Below, in pieces: positions 26,916-35,926 of a stretch of DNA of 64,000 nt. How positions within the stretch are numbered: the stretch's first letter is position 1; every line of letters starts with the position of its first letter. This DNA comes from Hellea balneolensis DSM 19091 (GTDB taxonomy: Bacteria > Pseudomonadota > Alphaproteobacteria > Caulobacterales > Maricaulaceae): assembly GCF_000428525.1 (NCBI RefSeq), contig NZ_KE386760.1:21447-85446 (forward strand). The letters are read 5' to 3'. The notes beneath the pieces are model-generated. The model was not told the DNA's origin. It did not search any database and saw nothing but the letters and a program-made list of their open reading frames with translations. The translations under genes and the position numbers were made by a program.

Positions 26916-27437
26916 TCACCCCTTCAAAAACACATACCAGGCCCCGCTCCCGCCATGTTTAATATGCGCTTGGGCGTAGGTCGCGATTAACGGTCTTATT
27001 TGTGGGTCGCCTATCCAGCTAATGAAATTTCGGCGGAGTACGCCTTCACCTCTTAGACCTTTACCCGTTACAACTAACACGCATTTATGATTACGGTTAG
27101 AGGCGCGGATGATGGCTTTCATCAAGGCAGGTTTCGCCTGTGCTTGGGTCATATCGTGCAAGTCAATTTTGGAGTCTATGGTGACTTGGCCGCGGCGGGT
27201 TTTTTTATCTTGGTTGGGCTCCAAGCTTTGTGGGAGGCCGCGCGGCGTGGGCGCGATATCAGGCGGGAGGCGCAGCATATGGGCAAAGTCTTCGGTTGTG
27301 GGATCTGTCGGCGGGAGCGGTCTTGCGGATTTCGGGCCCTTTTCATATCGGCGCGGCGCAACGGTTTTGGCTACACGTGTCCAAACGGTTTTCTCTTCAG
27401 GCTTTAAGGGGCGCCCAGTTTTGGACTTTCTAGTCAC
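26916..27437 (-). CDS. Smr-domain protein
   Basis: A 173-residue protein. The C-terminal Smr domain has IDLHDMTQAQA (conserved LDLHG-like motif), CVLVVTGKGLRGEGVL (TGKG signature) and HGGSGAWYVFL. Smr domains nick or cleave nucleic acids. The N-terminal 80 residues are basic, proline-rich and probably unstructured. The start is GTG directly after the mltA stop, so it is the third gene of a Tim44-mltA-smr unit. Confidence 0.88.
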   Translation of the reverse strand: MTRKSKTGRPLKPEEKTVWTRVAKTVAPRRYEKGPKSARPLPPTDPTTEDFAHMLRLPPDIAPTPRGLPQSLEPNQDKKTRRGQVTIDSKIDLHDMTQAQAKPALMKAIIRASNRNHKCVLVVTGKGLRGEGVLRRNFISWIGDPQIRPLIATYAQAHIKHGGSGAWYVFLKG

Positions 27438-28715
27438 TTACCCAATACCAATGGGTTTCGGCGCAATGGCTTTGGGTACCAATATTGTCCAACGCACAGG
27501 ATGTTTCATTACGCCAGCCTTGTCCCCTGCAATATTTCCGGGACCGAAAAATAAATCCCCGCGTAGCGGGCCGCGAATAGCGCTGCCTGTATCTTGTACG
27601 GAGACCAAAACGCCCGTTTTTTTACCTTTATAATCACCCGGCTTCTGCGGCAAAGTTGTCTCAAGCCAAGCTAGAGTTCCATATGGATGATAGCGCGGGT
27701 CCACCGCCATTGAGCCCATGGCTGTCAGCGGGACACGCATTGCGCCGCGCGGGCCTTGGCCTTTAGCAATTTTTTGCTCGGTAAAGAAAATATAGCGCGG
27801 GTTTTCATTCATCAGTGCGCGGGTTTTTTCGGGCCCGGCCCGTTCCATCCAATCGCTAATCGCTTGCTTGCTCGCTTGCTCCACTGTCATTTCTCCGCGC
27901 GAGACTAAGACCTTGCCGATTGATTTATATTTACGGCCATTATTGGCGGCATATGCCGCGCGCACTATTGAACCGTCTTTAAATTTAATGCGGCCTGACC
28001 CTTGGATTTGCATAAAAAACACATCAATCGGTTTTCCATAAGCAATGACGCGTGACCAATTTGGGCCAAGTTGTGAGCGTTCTAAATTTTGTACCAGCTC
28101 AGATTTAGGTTTTGCCAATATGGGTTCGGAATAAATCGGGTCAGCGGTTTTCCGCACGTCAATTTCAGGCTCGTAATATCCTGTCAGCAATCCTTCATCA
28201 CCATCAGGTCTCGCAAGGACAAGTGGGGCGAATTGATCTTCAAAAAAGCGGCGCGCTTCTTTGCGGCTATCACCGACAAAGAAGGCTTCATCACAGGCCG
28301 GCATCCAATCATTATAGCGGCCATATTCGGGTTGGCGGGGATTAAGCTCTGCCGCGAGATCTGCTTTGGCAAAACTAGCGCAGCTCGCAAGAAAAGATTT
28401 AAGCGCAGGACGCTGATCGGCGTCACGCCAAAAAGGAAGATCTGAATACCATTTGGGCGTTTCGAAAATTTCAACCTCGAGCGGAAGATCGGAGGGCGGC
28501 GGGGGCGGGGCGGCCTCTTCTTCCAGAGGTTCAATCACGTCGATTTCAGGCTCAGCCGAAGGCGCAGCGGCAATTTCTTCTTTTAGCTCAGGCGAAGGTT
28601 CTGGCGCAGATATAACAGAGTCTTTTTCTGTTATTTCAGGCTGAGGCGGAACCGCAATAGTTGCGCAAGCCGAGAGCGACAGAATTGCCGCAGCAGAAAG
28701 TAATCTGCGCAGCAT
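27438..28715 (-). CDS. mltA: Membrane-bound lytic transglycosylase A
   Basis: A 425-residue lipoprotein (signal with lipobox LSLSACA). A Pro/Glu-rich linker of about 80 residues precedes the MltA domain (GLLTGYYEPEIDVRK, DVFFMQIQGSGRIKF), then the 3D domain (MAVDPRYHPYGTLAWLE, VSVQDTGSAIRGPLRGDLFFG) with the catalytic Asp in the DTG motif. It cleaves glycan strands to 1,6-anhydromuropeptides. It sits three bases after the Tim44-like gene, a conserved pairing in this group. Confidence 0.94.
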   Translation of the reverse strand: MLRRLLSAAAILSLSACATIAVPPQPEITEKDSVISAPEPSPELKEEIAAAPSAEPEIDVIEPLEEEAAPPPPPSDLPLEVEIFETPKWYSDLPFWRDADQRPALKSFLASCASFAKADLAAELNPRQPEYGRYNDWMPACDEAFFVGDSRKEARRFFEDQFAPLVLARPDGDEGLLTGYYEPEIDVRKTADPIYSEPILAKPKSELVQNLERSQLGPNWSRVIAYGKPIDVFFMQIQGSGRIKFKDGSIVRAAYAANNGRKYKSIGKVLVSRGEMTVEQASKQAISDWMERAGPEKTRALMNENPRYIFFTEQKIAKGQGPRGAMRVPLTAMGSMAVDPRYHPYGTLAWLETTLPQKPGDYKGKKTGVLVSVQDTGSAIRGPLRGDLFFGPGNIAGDKAGVMKHPVRWTILVPKAIAPKPIGIG

Positions 28716-28718
28716 GAT

Positions 28719-29384
28719 CTATTTTTTAGTATCAGGTGTCGGGTCGGCTTCTAGCGCATCACCTTCACTGGGCGAGACATCGGATAAGCGCCAATTGATA
28801 TCAGATGATTTTACGTTGCGTTCAAATGTCCAAACTTCAGAAATACTAGAGAGAATATCCGGATCGCCTTGAACAACATTTCCGTCCTTATCCATCAATG
28901 CGGATGTCAGTTCTGATTCGTAAAGCACTTCGATACGGGCCATTTTCCCGTCAAGCTCAGCTTCTTTGATCATGGCTTTGCGCAGACGGCCCAAATCCGT
29001 GACTTGCGTTAGATTATCCGCTTCTCGCGCATCAATCGCCTCTGCATAGACTTTGTAAACATCAGAGGTCAGTAAAGACTCAAGTTGTTCGCGATCTCCG
29101 GCCGCAAAGGCCTCAAGGATCATTGAATAAGCTGCTTTGGCCCCATCCATAAAATATGCGGGAGAAAAATTACTATCCGCGGCGGCGATGGCTTCGAGAC
29201 CTGTGGGAGGCGTATTTGAGCTGTTTAACTGAACAACTTTATTATTTGCACTCTCGCTATCTTTGATCGCTTTTTCAGCATCAAAACCAGATTCAGGCCC
29301 TTGGCCAACGGATTTTCCAAGAACACTATAAAGCATAACACAAACGATTGTTGCGATGGCAGCATAGAGAATGACTTCATACAT
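28719..29384 (-). CDS. Tim44/TimA-family adaptor protein
   Basis: A 221-residue protein with one N-terminal membrane anchor (EVILYAAIATIVCVMLYSVL). A linker and a C-terminal Tim44-like domain (ILEAFAAGDREQLESLLTSDVY, then IEVLYESELTSALMD and VWTFERNV) follow. The mitochondrial homologue is a presequence-translocase subunit. In alphaproteobacteria it is commonly next to secB and mltA, as here. A role in envelope protein handling is inferred from this context. Confidence 0.88.
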   Translation of the reverse strand: MYEVILYAAIATIVCVMLYSVLGKSVGQGPESGFDAEKAIKDSESANNKVVQLNSSNTPPTGLEAIAAADSNFSPAYFMDGAKAAYSMILEAFAAGDREQLESLLTSDVYKVYAEAIDAREADNLTQVTDLGRLRKAMIKEAELDGKMARIEVLYESELTSALMDKDGNVVQGDPDILSSISEVWTFERNVKSSDINWRLSDVSPSEGDALEADPTPDTKK

Positions 29385-29550
29385 GCGGAACTAATCCTTA
29401 TTTTCGGTGCTTAGGTTGAATTTTATACGCGTGAGCACCAGTTATGTGTGGAGATAGGCGCTAATAGCCCATCTCGCAATAAGCAATTGCCCGGCTGACT
29501 GCACTATGTTAGCGAGCGGCCTGAAATTAAGTAACGGGAGACCGGATATT

Positions 29551-30096
29551 ATGGCGAAAAAGCCAACCAAAAAAGAGCTAGCGGCCCAGAAAGCTGCGGA
29601 AGAGGCGGCCGCAAAAGCCGAAGCTGAAGCCAAGGCCACTCAGCAAGAGGCCGTACAAGGCCCGATGCTCAGCGTCTTAGCGCAATATACTAAAGATCAA
29701 AGTTTCGAAAACCCAAATGCGCCTGATAGTTTACGCTCCGGACTTGAAGCCCCTGCTATTAGTATCGGTATCGAAATTGGCCGCCAAATGCTCGAAGGTG
29801 ATAATGTCGAAGTGACATTGATGCTCAAAGCCGAAGCGATACGCGGCGAACAAACGGCCTTTATTGCAGAATTGGAATATGCTGGGCTCTTTGCCTTCCA
29901 AGGCGTTAGCGTTGAAGAAATTCAGCCCCTTATCCTGATTGAATGTCCGCGTTTGCTCTTTCCATTTGCTCGCCAGATTATGGCCGATATGACACAAAAT
30001 GGCGGATACCCGCCCATCATGTTGGAGCCGCCGGACTTTGCAGCCATGTTCCGCGACGAGATGATGCGCCGCGCGGCAGAGCAACCAACAAATTAA
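29551..30096 (+). CDS. secB: Protein-export chaperone SecB
   Basis: A 181-residue cytoplasmic chaperone that keeps preproteins unfolded and hands them to SecA. The core is recognisable: YTKDQSFENPNAP, LEYAGLFAFQGV and ECPRLLFPFARQIMADMTQN. I chose ATG 29551 (MAKKPTKKEL) because GGGAG lies about 12 bases upstream; the open frame extends 15 codons further without such a site. An Ala/Lys/Glu-rich extension of about 35 residues precedes the core and is longer than in most SecB proteins. A terminator follows the stop. Confidence 0.94.
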   Translation: MAKKPTKKELAAQKAAEEAAAKAEAEAKATQQEAVQGPMLSVLAQYTKDQSFENPNAPDSLRSGLEAPAISIGIEIGRQMLEGDNVEVTLMLKAEAIRGEQTAFIAELEYAGLFAFQGVSVEEIQPLILIECPRLLFPFARQIMADMTQNGGYPPIMLEPPDFAAMFRDEMMRRAAEQPTN

Positions 30097-30103
30097 ATTT
30101 AAG

Positions 30104-30127
30104 GCTCCTGTTTCAGGGGCTTTTTTT
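30104..30127 (+). terminator. Intrinsic terminator of secB
   Basis: GCTCCTG (30104-30110) pairs with CAGGGGC (30114-30120) with one G-T wobble and a 3-nt loop, followed by seven T. It lies just before the convergent sugar dehydrogenase end. Confidence 0.85.
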
Positions 30128-30133
30128 ATTATT

Positions 30134-31243
30134 TTATTTTGGAGTAACCCGCAGGAGTTTACCATTTTCGGGGTCATCCGTCAAAACTAGTATCGCGCCG
30201 CTTTGATCTATTCGTACATCGCGGACACGCTCTCCTAAATCTGATAAAAGACTTGTCTCTCCAAGAGACGCGCCGTTTTCCAAATCAATACGGCGTAGAT
30301 CTTTTGAGACCAAGCCGCCAATCAAAGCATCTCCGTTCCATTTTGGAAACATATCTCCGCGGTAAATAGCCAGACCTGAGGGCGCAATTGAGGGGACCCA
30401 GTCATGCACCGGGCCAGTCATACCCTCATATGTTTTAAAAGGACTTATTTTTGCGCCGTTATAGTCCAAACCCGTTGTCGCGATCGGCCAGCCATAATTC
30501 TGGCCGGGTTTAATAAGATTAAGCTCATCTCCGCCGCGCGGGCCGTGTTCATGTTCCCAGAGATTTCCTGTCTCTCTATCATAAGCCAAGCCTTGAACAT
30601 TTCGGTGTCCATAGGAATAAATTTGCGGTTTGCCGCCTAATTTAGGGTTATTGGAAGGTGTGCCCCCATCGCGGTTTAAACGCACAATTTTGCCGAGGTG
30701 AGAGTCAAGGTTTTGCGCTTCTTCGCGGTAAGCGAAACCATCACCTAATGTTAGAATAAGTGTATTATCAGGCAGAAAAACAATCCGTCCGCCAAAATGG
30801 GAGGCGGCCGCTTTGGGCGGCGAGGCCCGGAAAATAATACTCGCGTTTTCTAATGTGTCCCCCTTTAAAGAGGCTCTTAGCAAAGCTGTGCCATTCTCTT
30901 TGGGGCCGCCATAAGCGTAAGAGATATATAGCTCTTTACTTTGGTCAAAATCCGGTGCGGGGGCGACCTCCAAAAGACCGCCCTGCCCTGCAACATAAAT
31001 ATCATCAGGTAATCCTGTGATCTCTGTTTTTGCGTTTCCTATAATTCTAAAAAGCTTACCCCCGCGCTCTGTCACAAAATATCCTTGGGAGGTTTCAGCC
31101 ACAGACCAAGGCGCACTAAAACCCTTGGCGAGTGTTTCAATCGTAAATTCTGAAATTGGTATTTCTTTAACATCAGGCTCAGGCTGAGGTTCGAGGCAAG
31201 CTGTTAAAGCAATCGCAGAAATGAGTGTCAGAACCTTGCGCAT
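30134..31243 (-). CDS. PQQ-dependent aldose sugar dehydrogenase-like lipoprotein
   Basis: A 369-residue beta-propeller protein of the glucose/sorbosone dehydrogenase family. It starts with a signal and lipobox LTACL. Family motifs include FSAPWSVAETSQGYFVTERGG (shown in two parts: FSAPWSV, TERGG), GDGFAYREEAQNLDSHLGKI, YSYGHRNVQGLAYD and LWEHEHGPRGGDELNLI. These include the His/Arg positions that hold PQQ in homologues. The sugar substrate is unknown. PQQ synthesis genes are not in the window, so the cofactor would be made elsewhere or taken up. Confidence 0.88.
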   Translation of the reverse strand: MRKVLTLISAIALTACLEPQPEPDVKEIPISEFTIETLAKGFSAPWSVAETSQGYFVTERGGKLFRIIGNAKTEITGLPDDIYVAGQGGLLEVAPAPDFDQSKELYISYAYGGPKENGTALLRASLKGDTLENASIIFRASPPKAAASHFGGRIVFLPDNTLILTLGDGFAYREEAQNLDSHLGKIVRLNRDGGTPSNNPKLGGKPQIYSYGHRNVQGLAYDRETGNLWEHEHGPRGGDELNLIKPGQNYGWPIATTGLDYNGAKISPFKTYEGMTGPVHDWVPSIAPSGLAIYRGDMFPKWNGDALIGGLVSKDLRRIDLENGASLGETSLLSDLGERVRDVRIDQSGAILVLTDDPENGKLLRVTPK

Positions 31244-31306
31244 AAATGCCTCTTATTGACCTGACGTTATCTTAGACCTAGCTTAAAGAAAGACAAGGAG
31301 AGGCTT

Positions 31307-31771
31307 ATGCTTAAATTTCTGAAACGTGTCGGGGCGTGGCTTGCCGCTGTTTTTGTCACAGTTATTTTAGCTGTAGCCTTACAAACGCAAAATATTATTT
31401 CCCGCCTGGGTAATCTGGGCGCAGATATAGGGTTTGGTGAACGGCTTTCTATGACCACCTATGATATCAGTCACCTTGGAACACTTTATGGAATTTTTAT
31501 TACGCTTGCTCTTGGATTCGCCTTTCTTGCCGGGGGTCTTCTTTATCGCGGCGTAAAGTTTGGCCGTCCTCTCATTTATAGTGTTGCCGGAGGTGTCGCT
31601 ATGCTTGTCCTGCTTTTTGCAATGAAAGAAGCTTTCTTTGATGTGCATATTATAGCCGGAGCGCGAGATGCGCTCGGTATAAGTCTTCAAATCTTGGCAG
31701 GAGCTTTGGGCGGATGGGTTTTTGCCTATCTCACCCGCAATTTAACTGTAAATAAAAAGGCGGCTCACTAG
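31307..31771 (+). CDS. Small four-helix membrane protein, unknown
   Basis: A 154-residue protein with four hydrophobic segments (about 8-28, 59-78, 87-107 and 122-142). Its conserved-looking stretches are NLGADIGFGERLSMTTYDI and VHIIAGARDALG. The start is preceded by AAGGAGAGG. I do not recognise the family. The 3' end overlaps the rho terminator hairpin. Confidence 0.6.
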   Translation: MLKFLKRVGAWLAAVFVTVILAVALQTQNIISRLGNLGADIGFGERLSMTTYDISHLGTLYGIFITLALGFAFLAGGLLYRGVKFGRPLIYSVAGGVAMLVLLFAMKEAFFDVHIIAGARDALGISLQILAGALGGWVFAYLTRNLTVNKKAAH

Positions 31772-31777
31772 CCGCCT
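31753..31777 (-). terminator. Intrinsic terminator of rho
   Basis: On the minus strand AGGCGGCT-agtg-AGCCGCCT forms a perfect 8-bp stem followed by TTTTTA. It lies 11 bp after the rho stop and overlaps the last codons of the convergent membrane protein gene. Confidence 0.85.
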
Positions 31778-31787
31778 AAATATTCTC

Positions 31788-33086
31788 CTAGGTATTCATA
31801 GAGTCAAAGAACTCTGAATTGTTCTTATTATCTTTGAGTTTCCCAAGCAGAAACTCAATGGCATCCATCGTGCCCATAGGATTTAGGATACGGCGCAAAA
31901 CATAGGTCTTTTGTAGCTCAACGGGATCAAGAAGAAGCTCTTCCTTACGTGTACCGGACTTGGTCACATCTATAGCCGGGAAGATACGCTTATCCGCGAC
32001 TTTACGGTCAAGCACCAATTCAGAGTTACCCGTGCCTTTAAATTCCTCAAAAATAACTTCATCCATACGGGATCCTGTATCGATCAGCGCTGTCGCAATA
32101 ATGGTCAGAGACCCGCCCTCTTCAATATTTCGCGCGGCGCCAAAGAAGCGCTTAGGACGCTGGAGCGCATTAGCATCAACACCGCCCGTTAAGACCTTAC
32201 CAGAGCTTGGCACAACAGTGTTATAAGCGCGGCCCAAACGGGTGATTGAGTCGAGAAGAATAACAACGTCTTTTCCATGCTCTGTAAGGCGTTTGGCTTT
32301 TTGAATGACCATTTCAGCAACTTGAACGTGGCGTGTCGCTGGTTCATCAAATGTTGAAGACACAACCTCACCCTTAACGCTGCGCTGCATATCCGTCACT
32401 TCTTCCGGGCGCTCATCAATTAAGAGTACAAGCACATAACATTCAGGATGATTTCTCTCGATGGAGTGAGCGATATTTTGAAGAAGGACAGTTTTACCTG
32501 TACGCGGCGGCGCAACTATCAAGGCCCGCTGTCCTTTACCAATAGGCGCCACAATATCAATAATCCGGCCTGAAATATCTTTACGAGTCGGATCTTCTAT
32601 TTCCATTTTCATCCGCTCATCTGGATAAAGTGGTGTTAAGCTGTCAAAATGAGCTTTGTTACGGGCTTGTTCAGGGGTTCCGAAATTCATTGACGTCACA
32701 TTACTCATAGAGAAGTAACGTTCATTCTCTTGGGGAGAGCGAATAATGCCTGAAACAGTATCGCCTGTTCTTAGGCCAAATTTACGGATTTGTTTGGTGC
32801 TAACATAAATATCATCGGGGCCTGGCAGGTAATTGGCATCAGGTGCGCGCAAAAAACCAAAGCCGTCTTGCAGGACTTCGAGGACACCCCCGCCTTGGAG
32901 TTCAACTTCATCTTCGGCTAAATCTTTTAAGACAGCGACAAAGATATCTTGCTTACGCATGGAGCCAGCATTTTCAACGCCAACCTCTTCGGCAAATTTT
33001 ATAAGTTCAGCTGGTTTTAATTTTTTAAGATCATCGAGGCTGATGGACGTCATCCCCTCAAGGTCTAATGTGTTTTCTTCAGTCAT
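31788..33086 (-). CDS. rho: Transcription termination factor Rho
   Basis: A 432-residue hexameric RNA helicase. It has an N-terminal Rho_N domain (about 13-50) and the RNA-binding cold-shock-like domain ([16 protein letters not shown]). Walker A is APPRTGKT (to residue 199), and [14 protein letters not shown] and [13 protein letters not shown] are present, with the Q/R-loop segments. Length fits the family. It lies downstream of hemJ-hemE, an arrangement often seen near the origin in alphaproteobacteria. Confidence 0.98.
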   Translation of the reverse strand: MTEENTLDLEGMTSISLDDLKKLKPAELIKFAEEVGVENAGSMRKQDIFVAVLKDLAEDEVELQGGGVLEVLQDGFGFLRAPDANYLPGPDDIYVSTKQIRKFGLRTGDTVSGIIRSPQENERYFSMSNVTSMNFGTPEQARNKAHFDSLTPLYPDERMKMEIEDPTRKDISGRIIDIVAPIGKGQRALIVAPPRTGKTVLLQNIAHSIERNHPECYVLVLLIDERPEEVTDMQRSVKGEVVSSTFDEPATRHVQVAEMVIQKAKRLTEHGKDVVILLDSITRLGRAYNTVVPSSGKVLTGGVDANALQRPKRFFGAARNIEEGGSLTIIATALIDTGSRMDEVIFEEFKGTGNSELVLDRKVADKRIFPAIDVTKSGTRKEELLLDPVELQKTYVLRRILNPMGTMDAIEFLLGKLKDNKNNSEFFDSMNT

Positions 33087-33214
33087 TATATATATCTCAT
33101 TCAGGGGGAAATCTCTTCAGGCTCAATTTATATGAGCTAACATTTGAAAAGTTGCGGCAGGACTGCCGTCTTATATTTTTCATCTAGGCCTGAATTAGTA
33201 TTTCGTCAAGTCAA

Positions 33215-33646
33215 TTAAAACGGTTTTACAATAGCCATAATAACAATGATGATTGTAAAAATTGCCGGGACTTCATTGATCTTGCGAAAGAATTTTTCTG
33301 ATTTTGGACGCCCGCCAGCTGCAAAGAGTTTACGTTGCTTGGAAAGAAAACCGTGATACCCCATCAAAGCAAAAACCAATAGCAATTTTACAGGAAGCCA
33401 GATGGAGCCTGTCAAATTTGCAGCATTATATCCGAATATTAAAATCATACCCAAAATAAATGAGACGATCATAGCCGGGTTCATAATAATTCGCATGAGT
33501 TTTTCAGCGGCTTCGATCATTTTGGCTTCAAGTTCCCCGCCAGGCGTTGAAGCGCTATGGTAAACAAAAAGGCGCGGCAGATATAAAAGACCCGCCATCC
33601 AAAAGATAACAGCTATTAAATGCAGGGCTTTAAACCACTCATACAT
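33215..33646 (-). CDS. hemJ: Protoporphyrinogen oxidase HemJ
   Basis: A 143-residue four-helix membrane protein of the HemJ/UPF0093 family that oxidises protoporphyrinogen IX. The conserved start YEWFKALHLIAVIFWMAGL contains the heme-ligand His, and the second motif is LLYLPRLFVYH; KLLLVFALMGYHG and KFFRKINEVPA follow. The ATG at 33646 has GGAG eight bases upstream; an ATG at 33655 is less well placed. It overlaps the hemE stop by eight bases, so hemE-hemJ are coupled heme genes. Confidence 0.93.
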   Translation of the reverse strand: MYEWFKALHLIAVIFWMAGLLYLPRLFVYHSASTPGGELEAKMIEAAEKLMRIIMNPAMIVSFILGMILIFGYNAANLTGSIWLPVKLLLVFALMGYHGFLSKQRKLFAAGGRPKSEKFFRKINEVPAIFTIIIVIMAIVKPF

Positions 33647-34673
33647 AATCGCCATCTCCTGTTCTAATATGGTTTATAACCGCATGGACATTTTCAATCT
33701 TAACATCCGGCGTCACGCCGTGACCTAAATTAAAAATATGCGGTCCGGTTGATGTCTCAAGTACAGTTTGCACGGCCTGTCTTAAAACATCACCGCCAAT
33801 TCTCAAGGCAAGTGGGTCTAAATTGCCCTGATAAGGCATATCTTTTGGTAAGAGCTTTCTAAAGCTGTCCATGGGCATATCTGTCCCTGCCGCAATGGCT
33901 GTGATGCCTGTATTTTGCGCATATATAACAGCCTTAAGGCCCCCGCCTCTCGGAAAGCCTATAATAGGTTTTGTAATACCAGCATCCCTCACTAGATCTA
34001 TGATTTGGCGTGTTGGTTTAATTACGAGCCTTTCAAAAAGGTCAGGCGAGAGACCTTCTGCCCAGCTTTCAAATATTTTAAGAACATCAGCGCCTGCATT
34101 GGCTTGGTGGATTAAATAGTCTGCACTGGATATCGCCAAGGCTTGCAACAGATCATCCATAGCTTCAGGGTTTTCATAAGCAAACCGTTTAGCTATTTCT
34201 TTTTTTGGACTGCCCTGCCCTTCAATCATATAAGTTGCTACCGTCCAGGGGCCACCGCAAAATCCGATAAGGGCTTTTGAGGGATCAAGCTTAGCTCTTA
34301 CTTTTGAAACTGTTTCATATACGGGCGAAACACGCTCCGCTGCACCTTCAATTGTAAGCTTTGCAATATCAGAAACAGTTATAGGATTGAGCTGTGGGCC
34401 CTTACCTTTAACAAACCAGACATCCCGTCCTAGTCCTATGGGGATAAGCAAAATATCTGCAAACAGAATAGCCGCGTCCATATCATATCGGCGGATAGGT
34501 TGAAGAGTCACTTCAGCCGCCTTATCGGGAGAAAAACAAAAATCTATAAAGTTTTTAGCTGTCGCGCGAACCTCTAAATATTCAGGTAGATGACGCCCGG
34601 CTTGACGCATCATCCATATTGGCGGGATATCAAGTCTTTCGCCCGATAAGACTTTTAAAAGAGAGGACGTCAA
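33639..34673 (-). CDS. hemE: Uroporphyrinogen decarboxylase
   Basis: A 344-residue cytoplasmic TIM-barrel enzyme that converts uroporphyrinogen III to coproporphyrinogen III. The signature MRQAGRHLPEY (22-32), ILFADILLIPIGLG, IGFCGGPWTVATYMIEG and IFNLGHGVTPD are all present. In Caulobacter the replication origin directly adjoins hemE, and the same arrangement is seen here. Confidence 0.97.
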   Translation of the reverse strand: MTSSLLKVLSGERLDIPPIWMMRQAGRHLPEYLEVRATAKNFIDFCFSPDKAAEVTLQPIRRYDMDAAILFADILLIPIGLGRDVWFVKGKGPQLNPITVSDIAKLTIEGAAERVSPVYETVSKVRAKLDPSKALIGFCGGPWTVATYMIEGQGSPKKEIAKRFAYENPEAMDDLLQALAISSADYLIHQANAGADVLKIFESWAEGLSPDLFERLVIKPTRQIIDLVRDAGITKPIIGFPRGGGLKAVIYAQNTGITAIAAGTDMPMDSFRKLLPKDMPYQGNLDPLALRIGGDVLRQAVQTVLETSTGPHIFNLGHGVTPDVKIENVHAVINHIRTGDGDYV

Positions 34674-35083
34674 TGTTTATGCACCATTTTGCCAATAAAA
34701 TTTCTTCCCTCTTAAAAGAAAAATATAAGGAGTGATAGTATTAGAGATGTGACAATGTGGACGAGATTAACACTTTAGTAACCAATCTTAATATTAAGGG
34801 TAATGCTTGGGATTATTCGCAATATTAGTTTTTGGAAGAAAACTTATACAGTTATGTGAATAAGGTATTTTTTATAGGCTAGAATTGTCATTAAGGCACG
34901 AATGAGTTTGTGGATGGATTTTAGCAGAAAACTTATACAGTCTATTCACAGGATTAATAATCACAGTGTTAAGATGCGGATGATTTAGTATGAGCTAAAA
35001 TTTATGTTCAAGAGATTCACATTCAAGCGTTAGATATAACACTATGTGTGGACAAATTTGGATAAGCCCCTCTAGAAAGAGCT
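34674..35083. other. Probable chromosomal replication origin (oriC)
   Basis: A 410-bp AT-rich gap between divergent hemE and the PPSR gene, the same position as the Caulobacter origin. It contains DnaA-box-like sites on the minus strand: TTATTCACA (34855-34863), TTGTCCACA (35047-35055) and TTATCCAAA (35057-35065), each one mismatch from TTATCCACA, and a weaker one at 34909-34917. A 16-bp direct repeat, AGAAAACTTATACAGT, occurs at 34837-34852 and 34926-34941, and each copy is followed by a TTATTCACA-like sequence. TTAACACTTTAGTAAC (34767-34782) is a CtrA-like site with one mismatch. The parS cluster lies 6-8 kb away, as in other alphaproteobacteria. Confidence 0.75.
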
Positions 35084-35926
35084 ATGTCAGTTCCAAATAA
35101 ATCTATTGCCATATATTTTCATGTTCATCTTGTCTCAGATTCCACAGGGGAAACACTTGTCGCAATGATGAAAGCTTCGACGGCGCAATTTCGTAATGCA
35201 ACTGCTCTGGAGCACCTTCATGCTTTGGTGAGATCTGAAAGCCAAATGCTTAAAACACTCGATGATATTGAAGCAAAACCGGGTGTTGTTTTATATACAT
35301 TGGTTAATGAAGAACGGCGCAAAATGCTTGAGAATCATTGCGCTAAGCTAAACATTCCCGCTATTTCTATATTGGATCCCACACTCTCTATGCTTGGCAG
35401 GTATTTGGGCGCGGCTATGATAAGTGAAGTCGGAGCCCAGCGAACCTTGGACGCTGAATACTATAACCGTATCGAAGCTCTTGATTACGCAATGGCTCAT
35501 GATGATGGACAAAATGTTACGGGCCTAAATTCAGCCGATATTATTTTGCTTGGTATTAGCCGAACGTCAAAAACGCCAACGTCGATCTATCTTGCGAATA
35601 GAGGCTATAAGACAGGTAATATCCCGTTGGTCCCAAATGCGCCTTTGCCAATTATATTGGATAATTTTGATAAACCTTTTATTGTTGGCCTTGTAGCCGC
35701 GCCTGATAGAATTGTTCAAATTCGAGAGCAACGCTTGGTCGGGCTTCGGCAAAATCAACAAACTGATTATACGGATGCTGATCGCGTGCGGGACGAAATG
35801 CGTGAAGCTAAGCGTATGTTTGTGCGTAAAGGTTATAAGGTGATAGATGTAACGAGGAAATCTATTGAAGAAACCTCCGCACAAATTATCAATGCTTATC
35901 AGCAATCTGGTAGAGAAACACGATGA
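35084..35926 (+). CDS. Pyruvate dikinase regulatory protein (PPSR/DUF299)
   Basis: A 280-residue bifunctional kinase/phosphorylase that switches pyruvate phosphate dikinase or PEP synthase by ADP-dependent phosphorylation. Motifs are HLVSDSTGETL near the N-terminus, the P-loop-like LGISRTSKTPTSIYLANRG (about 155-173) and VDGIVQIREQRL-like DRIVQIREQRL. The start codon is 24-38 bp after a pair of DnaA-box-like sites, so its promoter lies in the origin. It overlaps maf by four bases and opens the maf-aroE-coaE-dnaQ run. Confidence 0.92.
   Translation: MSVPNKSIAIYFHVHLVSDSTGETLVAMMKASTAQFRNATALEHLHALVRSESQMLKTLDDIEAKPGVVLYTLVNEERRKMLENHCAKLNIPAISILDPTLSMLGRYLGAAMISEVGAQRTLDAEYYNRIEALDYAMAHDDGQNVTGLNSADIILLGISRTSKTPTSIYLANRGYKTGNIPLVPNAPLPIILDNFDKPFIVGLVAAPDRIVQIREQRLVGLRQNQQTDYTDADRVRDEMREAKRMFVRKGYKVIDVTRKSIEETSAQIINAYQQSGRETR

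Noticed and set aside
34674..35083. A promoter-only reading of the hemE gap
   Set aside because: DnaA-like boxes, the 16-bp repeat pair and the conserved gene context make an origin more likely than a simple divergent promoter.
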